19,937 nt of DNA, taken from contig AQYM01000015.1 of the NCBI GenBank assembly GCA_000380705.1, forward strand, positions 1 through 19,937, written 5' to 3'. The DNA comes from Crenarchaeota archaeon SCGC AAA471-B05. Its GTDB lineage: Archaea > Thermoproteota > Thermoprotei > Gearchaeales > Gearchaeaceae. Of the stretch, positions 7,762-15,025 are shown one piece after another. The position numbers were made by a program, and so were the translations under genes. Numbering within the stretch: position 1 is the stretch's first letter; every line of letters begins with the position of its first letter. The notes beneath the pieces are model-generated. The model saw only the letters and a list, made by a program, of their open reading frames with translations. It was not told the DNA's origin and searched no databases.

Positions 7762-8708
7762 ATAAAAAATTTACTAAAGTTCAGATTATAGTTATAGCTT
7801 TAATTCTTATACTCCCCTTTATATTCCCAGATCCCTATTATCTTCAGCTTTTTTCAATGATACTTATGTTCTCAATTTATGCCATAAGTTGGAATATTTT
7901 AGCTTATTCAGGTCAAGTTTCTCTTGGTCATGCAGCTTTCTTAGGAATAGGAGCTTATTCTTCGGTTTTATTAGTAAAGAATCTAGGATTACCTGTTTTA
8001 GCTACAATTTTTATAGGTCCTTTATTTGCAGCATTAATAGGATTAGGGCTTGGACTTCTTGTACTAAGATTAAGAGAATGGTTTTTATCCATGGTAACTT
8101 TCGGTTTTTCCGTAATAGTTCAAGCTATAGTTGTAGATGACCGTATGAGATTTTTAACTGACGGATGGAACGGTTTATTCGCTAAACCTTTTGTTTCTTC
8201 TCTATTTCCTTATCATCAGCTTTTAAATTATTATATAATAGCCATTATTACGATTGTTGTTTATATTTCTTCATCATTAATTTTTAATTCAAGATTAGGT
8301 TATGCGTTAAGGGCAATAGAAGAAAATGAAACATTAGCAAAAATTTCAGGCATAAATGCAACTTATTATAAAGTCATTGCATTTACAATAAGTACGTATT
8401 TAGCAGGTTTGTCTGGTGCTATTTATGTTCATGGAATAACTCTTTTCGTTTCACCTGAAATATTTAATATTCAGAATTCTTTTTGGCCTTTAATATTTAC
8501 TTTAGCTGGAGGAATAAAAACAACGGAAGGGCCTATATTAGGAGCGTTTTTAATCTGGTTAGCTTGGACAGAATTAAGCAGAATTGCAAGTTATTATGCT
8601 TTGATAGGTGTAGGTATCCTTCTTGTAATAATAATTGTATTTGCACCTAAAGGATTATATTCTTTAATATTTAAAATTATTTCTAATATCCGAGGTAAAC
8701 AGACTTAA
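7758..8708 (+). CDS. livM: Branched-chain amino acid-type ABC transporter permease (LivM-like)
   Basis: Second integral membrane subunit, 316 residues, multiple hydrophobic helices. Diagnostic segments include the SGQVSLGHAAFLGIGAYSS motif near residues 51-69 and the coupling region GYALRAIEENETLAKISGIN near 180-200. The C-terminal GGIKTTEGPILGAFLIW segment is typical. ATGA overlap with livH indicates coupled translation. Its last 26 bases overlap the end of livF on the opposite strand, so livKHM and livGF transcripts must run into each other. Confidence 0.92.
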   Translation: MNKKFTKVQIIVIALILILPFIFPDPYYLQLFSMILMFSIYAISWNILAYSGQVSLGHAAFLGIGAYSSVLLVKNLGLPVLATIFIGPLFAALIGLGLGLLVLRLREWFLSMVTFGFSVIVQAIVVDDRMRFLTDGWNGLFAKPFVSSLFPYHQLLNYYIIAIITIVVYISSSLIFNSRLGYALRAIEENETLAKISGINATYYKVIAFTISTYLAGLSGAIYVHGITLFVSPEIFNIQNSFWPLIFTLAGGIKTTEGPILGAFLIWLAWTELSRIASYYALIGVGILLVIIIVFAPKGLYSLIFKIISNIRGKQT

Positions 8709-9384
8709 TTTTCTCATTTCTTTTTAATTCTTCAGAATTTCCTTCAAGAACTATTCTGCCATTTTCCATAATATATCCTCTATCTGAAATTTCTAAAGCA
8801 AGATTTACATTTTGTTCAACTAAAAAGAGTGTTAGTCCTTCTTCTCTTAACTTTGGTAATACTTCAAAAATTTTAGAAACAATTTTAGGAGCCAAACCTG
8901 TTGAAGGCTCATCAAGAATTAATAGGGAAGGATTCGATGTCAATGCCCTAGCTATTGCAAGCATTTGCTGTTCGCCTCCGCTAAGAGTCTTTGCGATCTG
9001 TTTTCTTTTTTCTTTAAGCCTAGGAAACAAATTCAAGATCAATTCTATTCTTTCCTTTTTATTTTTATTTTTCGAGTTTTCCAATCCAACAAGCAAATTT
9101 TCTTCCACACTCATATAGGGAAATAATTCTCTAGTTTCAGGAACAAGGGCTATTCCCAATTTAGATCTTTGGTAAGGATGATAATTTGTTATTTCCTTAT
9201 CTTTGAAAAAAATTTTACCTTTAAAAGGCTTTATTAATCCAGATATTACTTTTAATGTTGTTGTTTTGCCTGCCCCATTAGGTCCTAAAAGGCATACAAT
9301 TTCTTTTTCCTTTATTTCAAAGGAAATTCCCCATAGTACTTTTATTTTTCCATATCCAGCCTCAATTTCTTCTAATCTTAGCAT
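8683..9384 (-). CDS. livF: Branched-chain amino acid-type ABC transporter ATP-binding protein (LivF-like)
   Basis: Cytoplasmic ATPase, 233 residues, typical LivF length. Walker A is GPNGAGKTT (34-42), the signature is canonical LSGGEQQ (134-140), Walker B is LLILDEP (154-160). The switch position reads LVEQNV with Gln191 instead of His, as is usual for LivF proteins. The Q-loop segment ALVPETRELFPYMSVEENL is typical. The ATG shares one base with the livG stop (TAATG), so it is co-translated after livG. Its 3' end overlaps livM by 26 bp on the other strand. Confidence 0.92.
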   Translation of the reverse strand: MLRLEEIEAGYGKIKVLWGISFEIKEKEIVCLLGPNGAGKTTTLKVISGLIKPFKGKIFFKDKEITNYHPYQRSKLGIALVPETRELFPYMSVEENLLVGLENSKNKNKKERIELILNLFPRLKEKRKQIAKTLSGGEQQMLAIARALTSNPSLLILDEPSTGLAPKIVSKIFEVLPKLREEGLTLFLVEQNVNLALEISDRGYIMENGRIVLEGNSEELKRNEKIKSVYLGY

Positions 9385-10100
9385 TATAATAACTTTTTAC
9401 CTAAATATGCCTCAATTACAGCATCATCTCTAACTATTTCTTCAGGAGAACTTTCTGCTATTTTCCTTCCGTAATGTAGTACCATCACCCTTTCACATAG
9501 TTGTGTAATTACTTTCATATTATGCTCTACTATCAATAAGGTCACCCCTTCCTCTCTTATTTTATTTAAAAGCTTCATGTATTGCTGTGTTTGTTCAAGA
9601 TTTAAACCAGTATGAAATTCATCTAGAAGTAATACCTTAGGATCCGTAGCTAAAGCTCTTGCAAGATCAAGTCTTTTTAGTTCAGAAGTATTAAGATTTG
9701 AAGCTAAAGTGTTTAATCTAGAAGAAAGTCCACAAAAATCTGCTAATTCCTTTATTCTCTCTTCAAATTTAACTTTACTATTTTTATTGAACATTAAACT
9801 TATTGCTATGTTTTCTTTAACAGTTAAATTTGGATAGCACATAGGTATTTGGAAGGTTCTATTAATCCCTAATTTACAAATTTGATGTGGTTTATAACCA
9901 GTTATGTTATGACCGTTAAAAATAACTTCACCTTTATCAGGTTTTAAAAAACCAGTTATTATATTTATAAGGGTTGTTTTTCCGGCTCCATTAGGTCCTA
10001 CTAGGCCAAATATCTCTTTCTCCTTTAACTCAAAGTTCACATCACTTAATACAACGTGACCTCCGAATTTTTTGTGTATTCTGAATCCCTTAAGTACCAT
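9384..10100 (-). CDS. livG: Branched-chain amino acid-type ABC transporter ATP-binding protein (LivG-like) with atypical signature
   Basis: Cytoplasmic ATPase of 238 residues that would form a heterodimer with LivF. Walker A GPNGAGKTT (35-43), Q-loop Gln84 in RTFQIPM, Walker B VLLLDE (156-161) and switch His193 are intact. The signature region reads SNLNTSELKRLDLARAL, lacking the usual glycines (LivG proteins normally read like LPYGxQRRLEIARAL), and Walker B is followed by FHTGLN rather than PxxGLN. The site formed by LivG signature and LivF Walker A may therefore be weak or inactive. It is the first gene of the livGF unit, with a TATA box at the right distance, and diverges from the thioesterase gene. 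Confidence 0.9.
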   Translation of the reverse strand: MVLKGFRIHKKFGGHVVLSDVNFELKEKEIFGLVGPNGAGKTTLINIITGFLKPDKGEVIFNGHNITGYKPHQICKLGINRTFQIPMCYPNLTVKENIAISLMFNKNSKVKFEERIKELADFCGLSSRLNTLASNLNTSELKRLDLARALATDPKVLLLDEFHTGLNLEQTQQYMKLLNKIREEGVTLLIVEHNMKVITQLCERVMVLHYGRKIAESSPEEIVRDDAVIEAYLGKKLL

Positions 10101-10123
10101 TATAATAATATAGAAATATTCAA

Positions 10124-10132
10124 ATATATAAA
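10124..10132 (-). promoter_or_regulatory. TATA box for livGF (in a 48-bp divergent promoter region)
   Basis: TTTATATAT on the - strand lies 24-32 bases before the livG ATG at 10100. The AT run AAATATATAAAAATTTATA covers most of the space to the divergent thioesterase gene, so both promoters overlap; the element is only about 16 bases from the + strand ATG, too close for a standard leaderless start there. Confidence 0.55.
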
Positions 10133-10148
10133 AATTTATAATATTTTT

Positions 10149-10565
10149 ATGGAGGAAGTAAATGAAAAAATTTTCAAAATAATTAAGGAAGATAATTTTA
10201 CTAAATTTTTGGGTATTAGATGCTTAGAAATAAGAAAAGGTTACGCAAAGTATTCAATGGTTGTAAATAAAAACATGATAAACTTTCATAATGTAGCGCA
10301 TGGAGGAGTTATTTTTTCTTTGGCTGACGTTGCTTTCGCTGCTGCAAGTAATTCTGAAGGTATAAGATCTTTAGCCTTGGTTGTCGAAATATGCTATAGA
10401 AAGCCTGTTCATGAAGGTGAAGAAATAATAGCTGAAGCTGTTGAAGAAAGTGGAGGTAAAAGAACTGCTGTTTATAAAATAAAAGTCTATAATAAAGATG
10501 GAGAAATTATTGCATTATGTCAAGCTACAGTTTATAGGACAGGCGAGAATATAATAACTGATTAA
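10149..10565 (+). CDS. PaaI-like hotdog-fold acyl-CoA thioesterase
   Basis: Cytoplasmic single-domain hotdog thioesterase that would release CoA from acyl- or aryl-CoA esters. I use the ATG at 10149 (138 residues, MEEVNEKIFK), because the longer reading from 10056 runs 45 bases into livG and adds a low-complexity tail; 130-150 residues is the usual size. Conserved elements are NFHNVAHGGVIFSLADVAFA (about residues 41-60), which contains the HGG motif and the active-site Asp region of PaaI proteins, and the CYRKP strand. It diverges from livG. Together with the nearby PaaK-type ligase it fits the known pairing of PaaI with aromatic-CoA pathways, where it frees CoA trapped in dead-end thioesters. 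Confidence 0.88.
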   Translation: MEEVNEKIFKIIKEDNFTKFLGIRCLEIRKGYAKYSMVVNKNMINFHNVAHGGVIFSLADVAFAAASNSEGIRSLALVVEICYRKPVHEGEEIIAEAVEESGGKRTAVYKIKVYNKDGEIIALCQATVYRTGENIITD

Positions 10566-10661
10566 GATAAGGAAATATGTATTGAATAAATTACGCGAAT
10601 TTACAAAAGATTGAAACCACATACTTTATGTTTGAGGAGATTAGTTTTAGTAACTTTTATT

Positions 10662-10678
10662 GAAAAATCAAATTTTTC
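10662..10678. terminator. Hairpin between convergent genes, candidate bidirectional terminator
   Basis: GAAAAAT-CAA-ATTTTTC is a perfect 7-bp stem with a 3-base loop; either strand ends in a T-rich arm. It sits between the thioesterase (+, ends 10565) and the paaK unit (-, ends 10722). Archaeal termination relies mainly on T-runs, so the hairpin itself may be incidental. Confidence 0.35.
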
Positions 10679-10721
10679 TATTATTGAAATACTTTAAAAC
10701 AAATCTTCTATCGATTTTTAT

Positions 10722-10913
10722 TTATTGTAATTTCTTTAATGAAAATCCTGCTTCCTTTTTACCGATACTTTCTAATAAAGTCTGTATATGGCTTATTGTA
10801 TGTAATGCAATTCTTTCAACAGAGATTAGATTTTCTTTCCTTGCAATATCTACCACATCGTTAAGGTCCTTTAAAATATTTACCAGTTTATTTTCTATCA
10901 TTTCTACACCCAT
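10722..10913 (-). CDS. Small helical hypothetical protein downstream of paaK
   Basis: Starting at the ATG one base after the paaK stop gives 63 residues (MGVEMIENKLVNILKDL...), predicted mostly helical with alternating hydrophobic and charged residues. An upstream in-frame ATG at 10982 would give 86 residues but overlap paaK by 68 bp, so the shorter start is preferred. Family unknown. The tight spacing suggests it is co-transcribed with the ligase; a coding role is plausible but unproven. Confidence 0.45.
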   Translation of the reverse strand: MGVEMIENKLVNILKDLNDVVDIARKENLISVERIALHTISHIQTLLESIGKKEAGFSLKKLQ

Positions 10914-10914
10914 A

Positions 10915-12231
10915 TTAAAATTCTTTAATAATAATTCTTTTAGATTTTCCTTCATATCTTGGCAAACTCCCTTGTTCAACAATTTGTACCTTAGGAATTA
11001 CAAAGATCAAATTTCTCTCAAGTTCATATCTAATTTCTTCTCTAATTTTGGATTTAACATCTTCACCTAAATTTTCCTTTAACTCAATCTTAATTACAAA
11101 TTCCCCAGCAGGTTTATCTACTATTACTTGATACTCTATTACTTCTGGATACTTTAAAATTACACGTTGTATATCAGAAGGCCAAACCTTAGCTCCTTTA
11201 TAATGAATTACATCGTCAACTCTACCCTTTATTTGCATACATCTTGGAAAAGCATTTCTTCCACATGGACATTTATCTACATCCAATACTGTAATATCTC
11301 TCATTCTGTATCTAATCAACGGCATAGCTTCCTTTGTGAGCGTTGTTACAACCATTTCTCCTTCTTCACCAGGATTAACTGGTTCAAGTGTTTCAGGATC
11401 TATTATTTCTAAAAAGAAATGATCAACCCAGAAATGAAAACCATTTTCGTATATACATTCTTGGCCACTACCTGGACCTAATAATTCAGTTGCTCCATAA
11501 ATATTTCTAGCCCCGCCTCCTTTTTCCTTTAAGCCAAATCCTTCTTCAATTCTTTTCCTCATCTGCTCAGTCCACATTTCTGCTCCTGGCATAGTTATTC
11601 TTATTGAAGTTTCTCTCGGATCTATACCTCTTTTGTTTAAAAATTCTAGGATATAAAGTTGATATGAAGGAGTTCCAGTCATTACTGTAGGCTTGAAATT
11701 CTTAATAATATCTACCATTGCTTCTGTTCTTCCTACACCCCATGGTATTACTGATGCTCCTACAAGATGTGAGCTTTGATGGAATCCCAATCCTCCTGTA
11801 AATAACCCATAACCATAAATATTTAATATAATATCTCCCTTTTTAACACCCGCTGTAACTAATGTTCTTGCCATTAAATTCATCCATGTTTCATGATCTT
11901 TAAAGGTATAAGCTCCAATAGTTGGTCTTCCGGTTGTACCACTGCTCATATGCCAGCCTATTATTTCTTCTCTTGGCACGCATAGAAAATCTCCTCCATA
12001 AGGATAAGAATTTTCCAAAAGATCGCTTTTTGTAGTAAAAGGGAATTTTCTGATATCTTTTAAATCGTAGAAATCATGAGGAGAAACATTTGCTTCTTTA
12101 AATTTCCTTTTATAAAAAGGACTTCTTTCATATACATAGTTTAAAATGAATTTAAGCCTTTTTCTTTGAATTTCCTCAATTTCTTTTTTTGGTGCAAGCT
12201 CAATATGTGGTTCCCAATATTGTATGTCCAT
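10915..12231 (-). CDS. paaK: Phenylacetate-CoA ligase-type (PaaK family) adenylate-forming enzyme
   Basis: Cytoplasmic ligase of 438 residues, the usual PaaK size, activating a carboxylic acid with ATP and CoA. The P-loop-like SSGTTGRPT (96-104), the YGATE motif (245-249), RYRMRD (307-312), the cysteine group CPCG...C (321, 323, 331, probable metal site in this family), GRVDD (336-340) and the C-terminal EGKSKR with the likely catalytic Lys429 are all present. The N-terminus YWEPHIELAPKKEIEEIQ aligns well with PaaK openings, supporting this start. The acid could be phenylacetate, another aryl acid or an aliphatic acid; the Liv importer and PaaI thioesterase nearby fit any of these. No good TATA box was found at the leaderless distance. 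Confidence 0.88.
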   Translation of the reverse strand: MDIQYWEPHIELAPKKEIEEIQRKRLKFILNYVYERSPFYKRKFKEANVSPHDFYDLKDIRKFPFTTKSDLLENSYPYGGDFLCVPREEIIGWHMSSGTTGRPTIGAYTFKDHETWMNLMARTLVTAGVKKGDIILNIYGYGLFTGGLGFHQSSHLVGASVIPWGVGRTEAMVDIIKNFKPTVMTGTPSYQLYILEFLNKRGIDPRETSIRITMPGAEMWTEQMRKRIEEGFGLKEKGGGARNIYGATELLGPGSGQECIYENGFHFWVDHFFLEIIDPETLEPVNPGEEGEMVVTTLTKEAMPLIRYRMRDITVLDVDKCPCGRNAFPRCMQIKGRVDDVIHYKGAKVWPSDIQRVILKYPEVIEYQVIVDKPAGEFVIKIELKENLGEDVKSKIREEIRYELERNLIFVIPKVQIVEQGSLPRYEGKSKRIIIKEF

Positions 12232-12926
12232 ATATATTAATATAAAAATACATATTAAAATTTTTTCTAGCTAAAGAGCATTATTAAAATATGTTGTTCT
12301 ATATCCTTTTAGAAATAGGTTCTAATTACTTATTTCTTATTTAAATTGTGCATATTTCTTTGTATGATAAAAAATAATGAAATATCCTTTATAAAATATT
12401 AAAATAAATTGTTTAAATAAAAATAAGAAAATTTTTAGCTAATTTTTTTAAATCAATTTAGTTTATAAATTATAAAACCAACATTGAAATAGAAATTAAA
12501 ATAAATATCCAGCATCAATATTTCTTAAGAATATAGCAGATGTAATTAAAGAAATAACAAATAAAAATATTTCTATTAAACCTGATTTTAAATTTAACCA
12601 AGATTTTATTAATAAAATCATATTAAATCATTTAATAATAATTTAGCTTTTTCATAAGTTAATACTTCTAAATCTATTACTCAATTATTCCATTTTTATC
12701 TAAAATTTTTTGCTTTATTCATATGATAATTATTTCATATAAAATATAAAAGTTTTAAGTTAAATACAATAGATTTTAATAAATCAAGTAATCATCTTAC
12801 TTCCTCAGATGGCCGGTGTATCCAGTCAACTTTTAGTCAAGTAATTCATGTTAACCATTAAGCCTAACTTTAATAATAAAAATTTCTGAAGAAATTAAAG
12901 AATTGTAAATTAAAGCTGATCAGTAA
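12232..12926. other. AT-rich gap with at most a weak ORF remnant
   Basis: About 700 bases of very AT-rich DNA without a start-to-stop gene. A 48-codon open stretch on the + strand (12500-12646) reads NKYPASIFLKNIADVIKEI and onward but has no start codon and no recognised family. A short GC-richer patch with two AGTCAA direct repeats sits near 12805-12840. Otherwise nothing is visible. Confidence 0.4.
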
Positions 12927-13058
12927 ACATTATCCTTGGAAGAAACCACAAAAGGAATTTTTACCATAACAAACCTAGGTCCTTATGAAATATCCTCAAC
13001 TGGCTAATTTCTCAGAGAAATAAAGGATATGGCAGAAAATTATAAGATTAACGAATAA
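12927..13058 (+). pseudogene. Possible remnant of a GyrI-like effector-binding domain
   Basis: One frame reads TTKGIFTITNLGPYEISSTG, a TAG/TAA-type stop (TAA), then FLREIKDMAENYKINE and a final TAA touching the end of the CitE-like gene. The GPYE motif followed by a helix and a YxI turn resembles GyrI/AraC-type effector-binding domains. There is no start codon, another stop lies just upstream, and only about 40 residues are covered, so this is a tentative call. Confidence 0.3.
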
Positions 13059-13874
13059 TTATTCTTCTCGGATTTTCTCGAGTATTTTTTTAGCCAGCTT
13101 ATAATGAACATAATCAATTAATTTTCCTTCAATTTTTATTGCTCCTTTACCTTTTTTATAATATTCTTGGTAAATATCAACAATCTTTTTTGCCCATTCT
13201 ATTTCTTCCTTTGTAGGTTTAAATATTTCATTAGCCAAGTTTACTTGGTTAGGATGAATCAAAGTTTTACCAACGTAACCTAGCTTCTTAGCTTCATAAC
13301 ATTCCTTTTTAAATCCTTCAATATCTTCTACATTAAAATAAACCTTATCTATTGCATCTATTCCATAAGCAGAAGCAACTATAGGTATTAAAGTTCTAAT
13401 GAAAATGTTTGATTCGTAAGCTTCTATATTACCGCCTATACTTAAAGCTAAATCAGCGGGACCCCATGTTATCGCTACAATTCCTTCAGATCTTGCTATT
13501 TCTTCTATTTTTGTTATACCTTTTGGCGTTTCTATTATTCCCATTAGATTTTTACCAGTTATTTTGTGAATAAAACTTAAATCTCCTTCAGCTTTAGGAA
13601 TAACTATACAATTAACATTATCTAAGGAAGTCAAAGCTATTATATCCTTAAGACCTTCAATGGTATAAATCGAATTTATTCTAACACAAACTTCAATATT
13701 TTTAAATTCCATTTCTTTCAAGATTTTTAATAAAAAATTCCTTGCATTTTCCTTTTCTTCTACTGGAACAGAATCTTCCAAATCAAATATTACAGAATCA
13801 GGTTTAATATCTAGTACTTTCCTTATTTTTCTTTCATCATTTGCTGGAACAAATAACATACTACGTCTCATCAT
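13059..13874 (-). CDS. HpcH/HpaI (CitE-like) acyl-CoA lyase, candidate malyl-/citramalyl-CoA lyase
   Basis: TIM-barrel lyase that would cleave a 3-hydroxyacyl-CoA dicarboxylate to acyl-CoA plus a 2-oxoacid. In the longest reading (273 residues from 13880) the motifs are RSMLFVPA (6-13), FDLEDSVP (32-39), VRINS with Arg67, IPKAE (94-98), the metal-binding Glu117 in IETPKG, and GPADLALSIG (140-149) with Asp143; IHPNQV follows in the C-terminal third. I place the start at the ATG at 13874 because it forms an ATGA overlap with the stop of the upstream MaoC gene; 13880 and 13871 are alternatives. The pairing with a mesaconyl-CoA-hydratase-like protein suggests beta-methylmalyl-CoA or citramalyl-CoA as substrate. 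Function within the family is inferred. Confidence 0.87.
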   Translation of the reverse strand: MMRRSMLFVPANDERKIRKVLDIKPDSVIFDLEDSVPVEEKENARNFLLKILKEMEFKNIEVCVRINSIYTIEGLKDIIALTSLDNVNCIVIPKAEGDLSFIHKITGKNLMGIIETPKGITKIEEIARSEGIVAITWGPADLALSIGGNIEAYESNIFIRTLIPIVASAYGIDAIDKVYFNVEDIEGFKKECYEAKKLGYVGKTLIHPNQVNLANEIFKPTKEEIEWAKKIVDIYQEYYKKGKGAIKIEGKLIDYVHYKLAKKILEKIREE

Positions 13875-14347
13875 TCCCATATTTTACCTTTTTTAGGAAT
13901 CATAATCGTTCTTTCAAATTCTAAAACTATTTCATTATTTTGATTTAAGGTCTTGGTTTTTATTTTAACAATTCCAAAGCCTTGCTTACTTTTAGATTCT
14001 CTTAAATCGATAATTTCAGATTCTGTATATATCGTATCACCCACAAATACAGGCTTATAAAATTTAGCTTTTTCTATGCCTAACATGAAACCCCTGGAAG
14101 AAATTTGTGTTGTTAAACCTATGGCTATTGCCAAAACAAGAATGCCATTCACTATATTCCTTCCTTTAAATGGTTCTCCAGGATACATTTTTTCTGAATA
14201 TTTTTTGTCAAAATGTATAGGATTTAAGTTATTAGTCAAAAGCGTAAACCATACGTTATCAGTCTCTATTATTGTTCTACCTATAGGATTTTTAAATTTC
14301 ATTCCAATTTTTAAATCTTCAAAATATATTCCTTCAAAATTTTCCAT
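13871..14347 (-). CDS. MaoC-like acyl-CoA hydratase, mesaconyl-CoA hydratase subfamily
   Basis: Hotdog-fold hydratase of 158 residues. The active-site region reads LLTNNLNPIHFDKKYSEKMY (37-56). In ordinary MaoC proteins the motif is DxNPxHxD; here the first position is Asn40, with His45 and Asp47 kept. To my knowledge mesaconyl-CoA hydratases (MeaC/Mch type) read similarly, with a VWFTLLTxN stretch, and also share the later YKPVFVGDTIYTESEI and RESKSKQGFGIVKIKTKTLN segments seen here. The likely reaction is reversible hydration of mesaconyl-CoA or a related enoyl-CoA. It is the first gene of the pair and overlaps the CitE-like lyase. Substrate remains an inference. Confidence 0.85.
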   Translation of the reverse strand: MENFEGIYFEDLKIGMKFKNPIGRTIIETDNVWFTLLTNNLNPIHFDKKYSEKMYPGEPFKGRNIVNGILVLAIAIGLTTQISSRGFMLGIEKAKFYKPVFVGDTIYTESEIIDLRESKSKQGFGIVKIKTKTLNQNNEIVLEFERTIMIPKKGKIWE

Positions 14348-14527
14348 AAAATTATATCATAAAAGGTTTATTATTTTTTAACAATTAAAGAGAATCGAAA
14401 GCCTTGCTTTTTTAGAGAGGAAATGATTAAAATATTTAAAAAAGCGATCAGAAAAATGAAGATAAATAAGGTTTTCTGAGTCTCTCGACTGCTCTTCATG
14501 TAGCTACGAATCGATGCGGGCCTTTAG
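14348..14527. other. Gap containing a GC-rich block of unknown origin
   Basis: Upstream region of the MaoC gene. From about 14470 onward the base composition rises sharply, with the palindromes GTAGCTAC and ATCGAT and the run GCGGGCC, continuing to the G6 run near 14536-14541. No gene could be assigned; it could be the start of the adjacent pseudogene, an element end or an RNA. Confidence 0.3.
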
Positions 14528-14986
14528 TTTTTCAAGGGGGGAAGTAAGCATTTTATAATCGAAAGATTTGAAAGAGTAACAATGCATGGTATAAGAAAAG
14601 AATTAATAAGGAAACAGCCGGAAATCTTAAATATTCCTTTAATCGAAGTTTTAACCTCCTTCCTTATTGTAGTAATCAAGTTTATGAGGAAAGGATGAAA
14701 CAGGCTATTATGCTTTGGAGATATTTATCTTGAATATAGAGAAGAAAATTTAAAGAAATCAATCTCGAAGGTATTTGGCCATTATAGAGAAGGAATACGT
14801 ATGATTTAGTCTAGAATTCATAAAACTTGGATTTAGGGTAAAATACTCGATAGATACCAAAGTTATCAACAAAAAATTTTGGGCAAAGATTTTGACGAAA
14901 GATTTTTACCGCCAAATATGGATCCTTGTGGAGAGAAAGGTGAATTTCATACTTTTGTTCATAGCTTCTTTTCAATGAAAAAATAA
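14528..14986 (+). pseudogene. Frameshifted Dph6/DUF71-type ATP-pyrophosphatase (ATP-binding PP-loop family) remnant
   Basis: Successive fragments in changing frames match the family in order. They are ERFERVTMHGIRKELIRKQ with ILNIPLIEV (frame of 14582), CSNQVYEERMKQAI (from 14668), FGDIYLEYREENLKK (from 14714), LEFIKLGFRVK (from 14811), and finally LGKDFDERFLPPNMDPCGEK plus GEFHTFVHS (ending with TAA at 14984-14986). DPCGExGEFHTFV and MHGxRKEL are hallmarks of this family, which includes diphthine-ammonia ligase. At least four frame changes plus in-frame stops rule out a working product. The N-terminal SGGKDS motif is not found, so the 5' part is missing or unrecognisable. An intact copy may exist elsewhere in the genome. 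Confidence 0.85.
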
Positions 14987-15025
14987 AGCACTTAGAAATA
15001 ACTTTTATCGATTTAATACTTGATT

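Noticed and set aside
7889..8140. 83-codon + strand ORF in another frame of livM
   Set aside because: Shadow of livM with Ser/Arg/Phe-rich composition typical of a wrong frame.
9203..9433. 76-codon + strand ORF opposite livF/livG
   Set aside because: Antisense to conserved Walker A regions of livF; no independent support.
10056..10148. N-terminal extension of the thioesterase ORF
   Set aside because: Overlaps livG, encodes low-complexity residues and makes the protein longer than the family; ATG 10149 fits better.
10660..11070. 136-codon + strand ORF
   Set aside because: Antisense to paaK and the small helical ORF; composition (Phe, Asn, Ser) is that of a reverse-complement shadow.
11167..11412. 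81-codon + strand ORF inside paaK
   Set aside because: Antisense shadow of conserved PaaK motifs.
14076..14381. 101-codon + strand ORF opposite the MaoC gene
   Set aside because: Antisense shadow of a well-supported hydratase gene.
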